Position numbers and translations under genes: made by a program | The notes under the pieces: generated by a model | The model's input: only the letters and a program-made list of their open reading frames with translations | What the model was told of the DNA's origin: nothing | Database searches by the model: none | Shown here: positions 45,525-54,875 of the stretch, in pieces | How the letters are laid out: every line of letters starts with the position of its first letter | Position numbering within the stretch: the stretch's first letter is position 1 | Source of the DNA: Legionella fallonii LLAP-10 | GTDB taxonomy: Bacteria; Pseudomonadota; Gammaproteobacteria; Legionellales; Legionellaceae | Direction: 5' to 3' | NCBI RefSeq assembly: GCF_000953135.1 | Contig: NZ_LN614827.1 | Coordinates: forward strand, 3,484,501-3,548,500 | DNA: 64,000 bases

Positions 45525-47375
45525 TTATAAATGGAAAGTGCTTTCTTGTTCCACTTCGTATCCTGAGGATGGAACTTGACTTATTTTATTAATTTTCTCT
45601 AAACACTCCGATGCGTTTTGTGCATCCACAAGATTATCACTTTTGGCTTCTCGTAATAAAATTGCTTCTGCTGTGTTGCCTGTTTTATTTGTTGCAGTGA
45701 AATTAAGAGGTACTTTACTATAAGTTTGCAAATATTCAATAACCAAAGAATGCTGTTGACACGCTAATTCCGCCTGACTCAACACATCGTCAGGTAATTT
45801 ACTCCCCCGATCAGTTGCCTCCAATACTATTTCTTTTTGCACTAACTCCAAACGCATAACGGCATAATGTAATGCTGTTCGTTGTAGTACATCTGTTGCA
45901 TTAGGATCGACGCCTTCTTCCAACAAAGTTTTAATAACATCAAGTTGACCTAAAGCACATGCTCGTCTTAATTGCTTTTCTTTATAAAGACGAATATTTG
46001 CCGTGGCCTCGCTAGATGATAGATAGACGCTTACAAGCTCTTGGCCTTTCTGGCACACTTGCGTAAACGTTTTCTTCCCAAGAACCTGATCTACTTGCTG
46101 CATCACAAAAGGTAACAAAGTTTTGGCTTCTTTATTGCCTCGTTTTACTTCCACCTTCAAATAACCAACTACTCTCTCCAATTTTTCTTTATGCGGAGAC
46201 GAAGGAGATAAAACGACAAGATGAGGTATCTGTTCATCACCTTCCTTTTCCAATTCATCATCTTCATAAAAGCAAAGTGGGGTTTTCCATATATCGTTAT
46301 AATATAAATAACTATGATTCACCTCATTACTGCGTTCTGTATGCAATAAAGGAGATACAAGTTCCGCTATTTTTTCTATATTAAAATGAACATAGTCGCT
46401 TAGACCCAGCCCATTTTTATCTTTTACTAAAGGATTAGCACCTTGCTTTAATAATTCAGCGACTACTTTTTTCATACCTAGGGCAGCGGCTAACAATAAA
46501 GGAGAACTGCCATTGGAAGAGGCAATGTTAATACCTGTTTTTATTCCTTTTTTATTTAATGCAAGTAATGCCAAAACGGCTTCTTCCTGGCGAGTCATCA
46601 GAGCAATGTGTAACGGCGTGTGCCCATAGCCATCTTTAGCTTCGTAATGAAATTGAGTATGTACCTGTTGCGTTCGTTTTGACTCTATAAACTGAATAAA
46701 CTCTACAGCATAGGGCATTTCAAAGGCCAAATAATAATGAAGAAATGTACCAAAATCAGGATTACAGACCATAGGAGCATTAATATTAGCACCCAATGGT
46801 AAATAAGCATTAGCCAACTCTTTAAATTTATCAAAGCCCTGAGCGCCACCTATTTCAGCATCGCCAAGGGCCTTAGTTAAAGAATCTGCATTAAAGACAT
46901 AACGAACCAAGTCATCAAATATTGCCTTATTCTTTAAGCGAATGGAAAACCAGTCAGCACCAAATGCTTCTAATTGACAAAAAACGTCTTTGTATTGGGT
47001 CAGCACCTCTTTTTTGTTAGCCTCCCAAGGAGTGTGGTTTTTTGACAAATTAAAATACACTTGATGAATAACAGAAGCGGCTATTTCGTGAGTTGTTTCA
47101 ATTGCATCTTTGATACCCATTCTTTGCGTGTCAAATTGTCCGCTGAAAATACTGCGTAATATATCTGTTAATATAGGCACATAGACATCTCTACTTGCGG
47201 GTATGCCCATGGTTAGCCAGTTAAGGCCAATAACTGGAGCATAAATCTGATACTGTCGCCTGGGTAACCGATGTTCTTCTGCTTTTTTTTCTAACTCTTG
47301 CGAAGAACCTAAATTTAATTCTTTGTGAGTTTCGGTTTTTAATACTTGAAAGGAAATTGGTTTAACAAATGGCAT
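45525..47375 (-). CDS. Ankyrin-repeat protein, candidate effector
   Basis: 616 residues. Ankyrin repeats near 190-230, 248-335 (GYGHTPLHIALMTRQEEAVL, NGSSPLLLAAALGMKKVV, AELLKQGANPLVKDKNG) and 465-512 (LRRACALGQLDVIKTLLEEG, VDPNATDVLQRTALHYAV). No signal peptide. Ankyrin proteins of this form are common Dot/Icm substrates, but translocation is inferred. GAGG precedes the start. Confidence 0.78.
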   Translation of the reverse strand: MPFVKPISFQVLKTETHKELNLGSSQELEKKAEEHRLPRRQYQIYAPVIGLNWLTMGIPASRDVYVPILTDILRSIFSGQFDTQRMGIKDAIETTHEIAASVIHQVYFNLSKNHTPWEANKKEVLTQYKDVFCQLEAFGADWFSIRLKNKAIFDDLVRYVFNADSLTKALGDAEIGGAQGFDKFKELANAYLPLGANINAPMVCNPDFGTFLHYYLAFEMPYAVEFIQFIESKRTQQVHTQFHYEAKDGYGHTPLHIALMTRQEEAVLALLALNKKGIKTGINIASSNGSSPLLLAAALGMKKVVAELLKQGANPLVKDKNGLGLSDYVHFNIEKIAELVSPLLHTERSNEVNHSYLYYNDIWKTPLCFYEDDELEKEGDEQIPHLVVLSPSSPHKEKLERVVGYLKVEVKRGNKEAKTLLPFVMQQVDQVLGKKTFTQVCQKGQELVSVYLSSSEATANIRLYKEKQLRRACALGQLDVIKTLLEEGVDPNATDVLQRTALHYAVMRLELVQKEIVLEATDRGSKLPDDVLSQAELACQQHSLVIEYLQTYSKVPLNFTATNKTGNTAEAILLREAKSDNLVDAQNASECLEKINKISQVPSSGYEVEQESTFHL

Positions 47376-47551
47376 ACTTATTATACCTCTAATAAAAAGG
47401 CAAGATAATTACTAGTTTGCTGCTTAGTCATTATCTTGCCAATACAGTTCATATTTTTTCCAATATTAAAATATCTTGACCAAATATGCAATGTTCTCCT
47501 CACTGCAGCAAGGTAAATCCTGGGAGGAACACAGAACAGGAGTGTACTAAT

Positions 47552-48403
47552 TTATCCCAATTCAAAAGAAGTAATGCCATAAATATGCTCCTGCTTTATT
47601 TGGGGCTCCCCTTTTAAATACATCCTGGCGGTAGCAAAAATTTTTTCCATTTGATAACGCTGAGTCAATTCTACAGCAAAAGAATTATTTTCGGGTATAT
47701 CTAAGAAAATAACTTGTCCTTTGGCGTACTGTGCCAATTTATAAAATAAGGTATTTGCAATTTCAGGAGTATCGGCAAATAAGGGGCCGATTTTAAATCC
47801 CTGTTGGCAAGTCCGGATTAGTCCATAACCTTTAACATGTCCCTCTTGCACGTAACTCAAGGCTAAACTGTGCTGTTGTTGAAGCCAACACTTAAGGAAT
47901 TGTGGTCGTGGCGCAGGGAAATGTAACCGGTCGTAATCACATAATTGGGCAAAACTGATTTGATCAATAGCAATAACCTGGTCATCAGATACCTTCTGCT
48001 CTGGCAGATTATCCAAAGTATAACGAGCATTATTATGAGCAAAGCGATAACCTAAACGGGCATATTTATCCAACATATTCATCACGCCATCAATACCTGC
48101 ATTGCGTTGCCCTATATAGGATAGCCGGGCACGAGTTAACTCCAAGCCATACCCCTGCCCTCTATACGCTTTATCGACAATATAAAAACCACAAAAAGCA
48201 AAATGCTCATCATAAATAATGGCCGAACCGACAGCGATTATTTTACCGTTGAGCTTTCCTGCAAAAAAACCTTGAGGGTCTGTCTGATAAAAACAAACTG
48301 CATCATTGATGCCAGGATTCCATCCCTCTTTAGCTGCCCATTGAACCGCCAAATTAACTTCATCCTGACTCATTCGCTCAATATGATAATCCTTAACCAT
48401 CAT
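47552..48403 (-). CDS. Double-domain GNAT acetyltransferase (YitH/HdeE-like)
   Basis: About 283 residues. N-terminal GNAT with FCGFYIVDKAYRGQGYGLEL (acetyl-CoA loop) and a C-terminal GNAT-like domain (GYGLIRTCQQGFKIGPLFAD, QVIFLDIPENNSFAVEL). Such proteins act on acid-resistance or unknown amines. GAGG just before the paired ATGs 48403/48400 supports the start; the frame opens at 48412. Confidence 0.8.
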   Translation of the reverse strand: MMVKDYHIERMSQDEVNLAVQWAAKEGWNPGINDAVCFYQTDPQGFFAGKLNGKIIAVGSAIIYDEHFAFCGFYIVDKAYRGQGYGLELTRARLSYIGQRNAGIDGVMNMLDKYARLGYRFAHNNARYTLDNLPEQKVSDDQVIAIDQISFAQLCDYDRLHFPAPRPQFLKCWLQQQHSLALSYVQEGHVKGYGLIRTCQQGFKIGPLFADTPEIANTLFYKLAQYAKGQVIFLDIPENNSFAVELTQRYQMEKIFATARMYLKGEPQIKQEHIYGITSFELG

Positions 48404-48618
48404 AAACCTCATTTTAAGTTGTTCAGTAGACTTATTAAGAAGTAGGTTGGACTTATTGCCTCATGTAATCCTTAAGCTGACGGCTATGAACCTTTGGCCC
48501 AACCTATCTTACAAAAGCTTAAGTTAGTACCATTAATTGTTAAGTAAAATACAGACAACAATCTGTTCTTACTAAAGTATAGATCAGCCAAAAGGTATGC
48601 TTTATTTGCTGTTTTAAG

Positions 48619-48717
48619 TAACTTATCAATAAGTCCCGAACAAGGTGAGGAATCTCCTGAATGTGGCTCTGTGCTTACGTTCGAGATGATGTCTTGCCCA
48701 GACCTATTGAGAAGTTA
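48619..48717. mobile_element. 99-bp MITE with 13-bp ends and 10-bp target duplication
   Basis: TAACTTATCAATA at the left and TATTGAGAAGTTA at the right are inverted repeats (12 of 13). CTGTTTTAAG occurs directly on both sides (48609-48618 and 48718-48727), a 10-bp target duplication. No other copy is in the window. The remaining 48404-48608 contains a long imperfect GTAGGTTGGAC/CCAACCTA inverted pair (48441-48510). Confidence 0.75.
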
Positions 48718-48785
48718 CTGTTTTAAGATGTAACAATGTAGTTTGGAATTTAAATTTTAAAAAACAATTTTTACTTTTATTTTTG

Positions 48786-48803
48786 TCCTATATTCCTATA
48801 GGA
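48786..48803 (+). promoter_or_regulatory. 18-bp palindromic operator upstream of the CMD-alsS operon
   Basis: TCCTATA-TTCC-TATAGGA is a perfect 7-bp inverted repeat with a 4-bp spacer, 34 bp before the CMD start and overlapping a TATATT box. It is a candidate site for a dimeric repressor; no regulator gene is adjacent. Confidence 0.65.
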
Positions 48804-48836
48804 TGAATTCATTAATCACTAACGATAGGACTCATT

Positions 48837-49238
48837 ATGGAAAATGAACGATATAAGAAAGGTATGGAAATCATTCGCAGACAACTTGGCCCTGAAGCAG
48901 ACGGTTATGTAGAAAAAATTAAAAAAATTTCCGAAATCTTTGGCCGTGTTAATGTAGAGTTTCCTTTCGCAGATCTCTATTCACGTACTGTCATTGATCC
49001 CAAAACAAGAGAAATGATTACCATTGGCGCTTTAACAGTGCAAGGCTACTCACAACCTGAATTAAGAGTGCATATTAAAGGAGCTCTTTATAATGGAGTC
49101 ACACGAGAGGAAATTCTAGAAATTATTACACAAATGTTGGCATACTGCGGTTTTCCAGCAGCAACCAATGCGTTGTTAACAGCACAAGAAGTCTTTGATG
49201 AACTGGATAAAAAGGATTCAAACCATGGAGGCAAATAA
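48837..49238 (+). CDS. Carboxymuconolactone decarboxylase (CMD/AhpD-like) family protein
   Basis: 133 residues: YSRTVIDPKTREMITIGAL, ELRVHIKGALYNGVTREEIL and ITQMLAYCGFPAATNALL. It keeps the His of the CMD family but lacks the CxxC of AhpD, so a decarboxylase- or lactonase-like role is more likely than peroxidase reduction. AGGA lies 6 nt before the ATG. First gene of a four-gene operon. Confidence 0.85.
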   Translation: MENERYKKGMEIIRRQLGPEADGYVEKIKKISEIFGRVNVEFPFADLYSRTVIDPKTREMITIGALTVQGYSQPELRVHIKGALYNGVTREEILEIITQMLAYCGFPAATNALLTAQEVFDELDKKDSNHGGK

Positions 49239-50883
49239 AAACGGAGCAACCTTATTAGTTGAGTGTCTTGAACAACAAGGGGTTGAATACATTTTTGGTA
49301 TCCCTGGAGCCAAAATTGATGCGGTTTTTGATGCGCTCATAGACAGTCCGATTAAAGTTATCGTATGTCGACATGAACAAAATGCAGCATTTATGGCCGC
49401 AGCCTATGGTCGTTTAACGGGGAAACCAGGGGTAGTGTTAGTCACCTCTGGGCCTGGAGTATCCAATCTGGTTACAGGGTTGTTGACGGCAACTACCGAA
49501 GGCGATCCTATAGTTGCTATTGGTGGCAACGTAGCACGCAACATGAGTCTAAAATCGTCTCATCAAAGTACTGATAATATTAAACTAATGGAGGCAGTTA
49601 CTAAAGAGCGCATGGCAATTCTTGTACCGGAGAGTATTCCGGAAGTTGTTGAAAATGCATTTAGAATTGCCAAGGAACCACGTAGTGGCGCAGTATTTAT
49701 TAGTATTCCTCAAGACATTACGCATGAAAATACCTCTGCCAAAGCACACCCAGCCTTATCATCCCTTCAATACGGCCCCGCTGCAGAAAAAGCCATCAGC
49801 CAAGCAGCAAAACTACTCAATGAAGCAAAATGCCCTGTTTTACTCCTGGGATTGGAGGCAACTCGTCCCGCAAATACTCATGCGCTTCGTCAATTATTGA
49901 CCAAAAAACCTCTGGCCGTGGTGAGCACCTATCAGGCAGCAGGCGTTATTTCTCATGATCTTCTCCATTGCTTTGTTGGACGCGTAGGTCTTTTCAAAAA
50001 CCAGCCAGGAGATAAATTAATAGATGAGGCGGATCTCATCATGACTGTAGGTTATGATCCAGTTGAATATGATCCTGAAATATGGAACAGCGACAATACT
50101 AAAAAAATCATACACTTAGATTATAATCGTGCTGAAATACATACAACTTATTTGCCCGAACTGGAGGTTATAGGTGATATTGCCTCCACTATTAACAAAT
50201 TAGCGGCAGAACTAAAAGCAAATAAGCACCAAGAACCTACTGCTCGTATTAGCGAATACCAGAAAGAACTTAATGATAAAATAGCAAGAGGGGCACAACA
50301 CGCCGGCCATTTATTGCATCCCTTAAGATTTATCTACGAATTAAGCCAGGTCGCTGATGACAATACCATAGTCATTAGTGATATAGGGACGCATTATATG
50401 TGGTTGGCTCGTTACTTCTATTGCTACCAGCCACATCATCTATTATTCAGCAACGGCCAACAAACACTTGGAGTTGCTTTACCATGGGCGATTGCTGCAT
50501 GCCTGGTGCATCCAGAAAAAACGGTAATTTCCGTTTCTGGTGACGGTGGTTTTCTTTTTTCAGCCAATGAGTTGGAAACCGCAGTGCGTGAGAAGGTTCA
50601 TTTCATTCACTTTGTCTGGTGCGATGGCACCTATGATATGGTGAGAGAACAACAATTAATGAAATATAAACGTGATAGCGCGGTACATTTTGGAGCAATA
50701 GATATTGTAAAATATGCAGAAAGTTTTGGAGCTCTTGGCTTGCGTGTCCATCATTCGGATGAGCTTTCTCATGTATTGCAAAAAGCCATGCAGGCTCAAG
50801 GCCCAGTGCTTGTTGAAATAGCAATAGACTATTCTGACAGCCAAGAACTCTTTGCCTCAGCCCATGATTTTGTGGGTGATTAA
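49225..50883 (+). CDS. alsS: Catabolic acetolactate synthase, AlsS type
   Basis: 552 residues. I choose ATG 49225 (AAGGAT 7 nt upstream; overlaps CMD by 14 bp). ThDP-enzyme motifs: YIFGIPGAKIDAVFDAL, catalytic Glu in VCRHEQNAAFMAAAYGRLTG, and SGDGGFLFSANELETAV (Mg-ThDP site). The GAKID form is that of AlsS/BudB, which condenses two pyruvates to 2-acetolactate in acetoin production, without FAD or a regulatory subunit. No acetolactate decarboxylase (AlsD) gene is present, so the product fate is open; another 2-oxoacid is possible. Confidence 0.85.
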   Translation: MEANKNGATLLVECLEQQGVEYIFGIPGAKIDAVFDALIDSPIKVIVCRHEQNAAFMAAAYGRLTGKPGVVLVTSGPGVSNLVTGLLTATTEGDPIVAIGGNVARNMSLKSSHQSTDNIKLMEAVTKERMAILVPESIPEVVENAFRIAKEPRSGAVFISIPQDITHENTSAKAHPALSSLQYGPAAEKAISQAAKLLNEAKCPVLLLGLEATRPANTHALRQLLTKKPLAVVSTYQAAGVISHDLLHCFVGRVGLFKNQPGDKLIDEADLIMTVGYDPVEYDPEIWNSDNTKKIIHLDYNRAEIHTTYLPELEVIGDIASTINKLAAELKANKHQEPTARISEYQKELNDKIARGAQHAGHLLHPLRFIYELSQVADDNTIVISDIGTHYMWLARYFYCYQPHHLLFSNGQQTLGVALPWAIAACLVHPEKTVISVSGDGGFLFSANELETAVREKVHFIHFVWCDGTYDMVREQQLMKYKRDSAVHFGAIDIVKYAESFGALGLRVHHSDELSHVLQKAMQAQGPVLVEIAIDYSDSQELFASAHDFVGD

Positions 50884-50886
50884 TTA

Positions 50887-52185
50887 ATGAAGATTTTAGT
50901 GACTGGTGCCTCCGGATTTATCGCTTCACAAATCGTGACCGATCTCCTTGCTGTAGGACATACAGTCACTTGCTGTGTGCGTAATACTACTTATACACAA
51001 AACCTATTCCCAACAGCGAAAGTAATTCCCTGTGATTTTATAAATGACAACACTTCGACCATTTGGGTTGAACGTTTAAAAGACATTGAATTAGTGATTA
51101 ATTGTGTAGGAGTTCTTTATCATCCCAATAAAAAAGTAATTTGGAATATCCATTATCACACTCCCAAGGCGCTGTTTGATACCTGCGTTCAGGTTGGGGT
51201 AAAAAAGGTGATTCAAATTTCAGCGCTGGGCATAGAACAATCCGAGGTAGCCTATGCCACCAGTAAAAAAGCGGCGGACGATTACTTACTGACGTTACCT
51301 ATCCTATCCATTATCTTGCGCCCTTCATTAGTATATGGGCGTGGTTCTTATGGAGGAACTTCTTTATTTCGTGGGCTTGCCGGATTACCGTGGATTACTC
51401 CTATACCCGATAAGGGCAAGCAAGAATTTCAGCCGATTCATCTCGAAGATCTCTCTAAAGCGGTCATCAAACTTATTGAGCCATCACAGAAACAAAGCAT
51501 AATATTTAGTGCAGTAAGTGCAAAAAAGACCAATCTAGTTACTGTCTTAACCACATTACGTGCCTGGTTAGGCTTTACCAAATCAAAATTGATTTTTATA
51601 CCCGTGGGATTAATTCGTATAGGGGCTTTTATAGGAGATATTATTCCTTATTCAGTTTTAAATACTAACTCCTATAAATTACTGCTCCAAAATAACATTA
51701 CTAGCGAGGAAGAGACTAAAAAATTTCATGATGCTATTGGTTTTGTCCCTAGAGAATTTACCCAAGGGATCTATAGTCATCCGAGTTCAGTAGAAGATAG
51801 AACTCATTCCAGATTGTATTTTATCAAACCCATTTTAAAATTTAGTATTGCTTTTATTTGGTTATTTACCGCATTATGTTGCTTGTTTTTTTATCCTAAG
51901 TCGGCCTCTTACAATCTTCTAGCACAAATTGGGGTTAAAGAATTTTGGCAACCTATTTTATTTTATGGTGCCTGTATTATTGATGCAGGTATAGGAATAG
52001 CTCTATTATTCAATATCCAACCCAAAAAAATTGGTCTATTACAGCTCATTATCATTTTATTATATAGTGGGCTGCTGACTTGGAAGCTGCCTGGTTTATG
52101 GTTTGAACCGTTTGCTCCTCTGGCGAAAAACATCCCACTTTTAGCTGCTATCTTGGTTTCTATGGCGTTGGAGGCTGAACGATAA
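50887..52185 (+). CDS. NAD(P)-dependent epimerase/dehydratase (extended SDR) with DoxX-like membrane domain
   Basis: 432 residues. N-terminal Rossmann fold starting KILVTGASGFIASQIVTDLL; AYATSKKAADDYLL supplies a Y-x-T-S-K segment without the usual Tyr-x-x-x-Lys spacing certainty; RPSLVYGRGSYGGTS follows. From about 310 to 430 four membrane segments form a DoxX-like domain. Such SDR-DoxX fusions occur next to DUF2269 proteins. It is 3 bp after alsS. Confidence 0.82.
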   Translation: MKILVTGASGFIASQIVTDLLAVGHTVTCCVRNTTYTQNLFPTAKVIPCDFINDNTSTIWVERLKDIELVINCVGVLYHPNKKVIWNIHYHTPKALFDTCVQVGVKKVIQISALGIEQSEVAYATSKKAADDYLLTLPILSIILRPSLVYGRGSYGGTSLFRGLAGLPWITPIPDKGKQEFQPIHLEDLSKAVIKLIEPSQKQSIIFSAVSAKKTNLVTVLTTLRAWLGFTKSKLIFIPVGLIRIGAFIGDIIPYSVLNTNSYKLLLQNNITSEEETKKFHDAIGFVPREFTQGIYSHPSSVEDRTHSRLYFIKPILKFSIAFIWLFTALCCLFFYPKSASYNLLAQIGVKEFWQPILFYGACIIDAGIGIALLFNIQPKKIGLLQLIIILLYSGLLTWKLPGLWFEPFAPLAKNIPLLAAILVSMALEAER

Positions 52186-52661
52186 TGCTTTATTTATGGC
52201 TTAAATTTATCCATGTAATTAGCTCTACAATACTCTTTGGTACAGGCATAGGAACTGCTTGCACAATGTTATATGGCCATTACACTAAAAATGTCCAAGT
52301 GATTGCAGCAACCACACGTTACGTTGTGCTTGCTGACTGGATTTTTACAGGGACATCCGGATTTCTACAACCACTTACTGGATTTTGGATGGTGTATTTG
52401 GTTGGTTATCCGTGGACGTCATTATGGATCATGGGTTCAATTATTGGCTATGTTATTGCTGCTTGTTGTTGGTTTCCAGTAGTCTATCTGCAAATTAAAA
52501 TGCGTGATTTTGCCGTTGCAGCAGAACAAAATAATGCCCCTTTACCACCTGGTTATTTTCGCTATTTTAAATACTGGTTTTGTTTAGGCTGGCCAGCATT
52601 TATTAGCCTTATTGTCGTTTTTTATCTGATGACTAATAAACCTGCACATTTCTTTCTTTAA
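52185..52661 (+). CDS. DUF2269 family membrane protein
   Basis: 158 residues with four membrane segments: YLWLKFIHVISSTILFGTGI at the start, then LADWIFTGTSGFLQPLTGFW, and a C-terminal LGWPAFISLIVVFYLM. Start overlaps the SDR stop by one base (TAATG). Function is unknown; strict coupling suggests it works with the SDR-DoxX protein at the membrane. Confidence 0.85.
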   Translation: MLYLWLKFIHVISSTILFGTGIGTACTMLYGHYTKNVQVIAATTRYVVLADWIFTGTSGFLQPLTGFWMVYLVGYPWTSLWIMGSIIGYVIAACCWFPVVYLQIKMRDFAVAAEQNNAPLPPGYFRYFKYWFCLGWPAFISLIVVFYLMTNKPAHFFL

Positions 52662-52694
52662 CTCAACTTAAACGTTCGCGTTCACTATATACGG

Positions 52695-54653
52695 TTACGA
52701 AAGACCACTCGTGTATAATTTAAAATTATTTTTTCCATGCTTTTTAGCGAAATACATCGCTTCATCCGCTTTTTTAATGAGAAACTCTTCCCCATCCTTG
52801 GGGTACATTGCAATACCAATACTTAAGGTGATACTAAATTCCTGATGATCAAGAACAAGCTTTTTTGAAAACTGTTCAAGAATTGTTTTAGCAATATAAA
52901 TAACATTTTCCTCATTTTTGACGTCTTGCATCAATAAAATAAACTCATCACCCCCATAACGAGCGCAGGAATCCATATCACGAATACTGGATAAAAGTCG
53001 ATTTGCTGTAGCACGTAATATTAAATCGCCTAGTGCATGACCATACAAATCATTAATCTGTTTAAACTCATCCACATCAACAAACAAAACAGCAAGACTG
53101 CTTTTTTGCCTTTTAGCTAAGAGAATTGCTTGTTCTACCCGGTCTTCAAAAAGCGAACGATTAATCAAACCCGTTAATGAGTCATGCTCCGCCAAATGTT
53201 TTAAATTACTCTCATTTTCCTTAAACTCGCTAATATCAGTATGAGTTCCTATCGCTCTTAGTACAGTCCCATCAGGAGCGCGACTCACCACTTGGCCGCG
53301 TTCAAGAATCCATTTATAACTACCATTTTTACAACGAAAACGCGCCTCACAAACATATTCATCAGTGTCCTGAGTAAAATGGTTATTAAGATTCTTCAAT
53401 ACCTTCTCTTTATCGTCAGGATGAATTCGAGATTCAAATTCATATTGTTCATTTTTTATTTCGTCATCTTGATAACCCAGCATTTTCTTCCAATAATGAG
53501 AAAAATAAATAATTTTTTCTGGAACATACCAATCCCATACTCCATGACGTGCGTTTTCCAAAGCAAATTTCCATCGCTCCTCACTTTCTGTCAGCAAATG
53601 TTCCATCAACTTCCGCTCAGTAATATCCCGTATCAAACCGAGCATATGTTTATTACCATGAAGCTGCAAAATTTTTCCGATTACAGAGATCCATCTCAGA
53701 CTTTTATCATCAACCCTATAAATTCTACATTCAGTTTCTAAAGAAACATTGTTTTCCTCACTTTCTTTAAGAGCTTGAGCCATCATAAAGCGATCATCAG
53801 GATGAATGTGAGCTACAAACTTATCCATAGTCCATTCAGGTAATAATGAGGAATAACCAAAGATTTGGTCATGTAATAAGGTGCGATCTATTTTGTGAGT
53901 TTCTAAATTTAAGTTCCAAAAACCCTGTTTTGTTGTGCTTAAGCTAAACTCTAACTGTAATCGCTGCGTTTCCTGCTGTAATAATCTCTCTTGCTCTAAC
54001 TGTTCTTTGCGCTTGTATTGCACATCATTGTTTTTCGCTAGATTGATGATCGCAATAAATGCAACAGTTGAAAACAAACAGCCAAGAATCATTGTCCCTA
54101 CTATTTCAATGTTATTGATATATGCTGTATGTTCATATCTTTGGATACGCAAATTATGTAACGATATTTCTTCAGCACGTATCGTATTGATTAGCGCATT
54201 AAGTTGCGCGAATATTTTTTCATTTTGTCCTAAACGTGATAGCCAATTGGTTTTATTTGAATGCCCCACCTTATTATCATTAGATTGAATGAGTTTATTT
54301 AATACAGTTCCAAGTTCTTTAATTCTGCCTTGTTGCATCGAGTTATCTACGGTCAGTAGTTTTAAATCCACCAATTTCCTTTTTGCATTCGTAATCGCAG
54401 TGCCATATAAAGACCAATATTTTTTATTATAAGTCATGACATAGAACTGAAATTGTCTTTGTACTTCGATGAGATTTAAAGACATTGCATCAATAGTACT
54501 AATGACAACGGCACTATGCTGTATCCATTGGACGTTAGTAGAACGTTCTTTTAGCTGTTGAATGACGGCAACGCCACTAACAATCAAAATAACCAATGCT
54601 ATAAAAAACGTACTATAAATTAGTTTGGCTTTTCTGAACCGCAATGCTTCCAT
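52695..54653 (-). CDS. Membrane diguanylate cyclase: CHASE3-like, two PAS, GGDEF
   Basis: 652 residues from ATG 54653 (AGGA 5 nt upstream; the frame runs 45 codons further without support). TM1 (LIYSTFFIALVILIVSGVAV), a periplasmic helical CHASE3-type sensor, TM2 (IVGTMILGCLFSTVAFIAII), PAS/PAC domains, then a GGDEF domain with intact ARYGGDEFILLM and the inhibitory RxxD site (RDMD) five residues before. It should make c-di-GMP with product inhibition, opposite to the EAL protein at 6607-8970. Confidence 0.92.
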   Translation of the reverse strand: MEALRFRKAKLIYSTFFIALVILIVSGVAVIQQLKERSTNVQWIQHSAVVISTIDAMSLNLIEVQRQFQFYVMTYNKKYWSLYGTAITNAKRKLVDLKLLTVDNSMQQGRIKELGTVLNKLIQSNDNKVGHSNKTNWLSRLGQNEKIFAQLNALINTIRAEEISLHNLRIQRYEHTAYINNIEIVGTMILGCLFSTVAFIAIINLAKNNDVQYKRKEQLEQERLLQQETQRLQLEFSLSTTKQGFWNLNLETHKIDRTLLHDQIFGYSSLLPEWTMDKFVAHIHPDDRFMMAQALKESEENNVSLETECRIYRVDDKSLRWISVIGKILQLHGNKHMLGLIRDITERKLMEHLLTESEERWKFALENARHGVWDWYVPEKIIYFSHYWKKMLGYQDDEIKNEQYEFESRIHPDDKEKVLKNLNNHFTQDTDEYVCEARFRCKNGSYKWILERGQVVSRAPDGTVLRAIGTHTDISEFKENESNLKHLAEHDSLTGLINRSLFEDRVEQAILLAKRQKSSLAVLFVDVDEFKQINDLYGHALGDLILRATANRLLSSIRDMDSCARYGGDEFILLMQDVKNEENVIYIAKTILEQFSKKLVLDHQEFSITLSIGIAMYPKDGEEFLIKKADEAMYFAKKHGKNNFKLYTSGLS

Positions 54654-54875
54654 AGAAGTCCTATTCTTATTTAAAAGCAAAACTCCTCTAATGCTGTCTT
54701 GGTTGAGATGATTTATTAGTACAATTATAGCAGGATAGTTTGATCTACATTGAGAAAGCCAATTTAGAAACCGTATGTCTAAAAACAAACTCTTGATGCA
54801 TTTTAATATTCACTTAAGAAAAATAATGTACAATTAAAATCCTAATTTTATAACTTCTTTAAAGAGTAAATAGTA

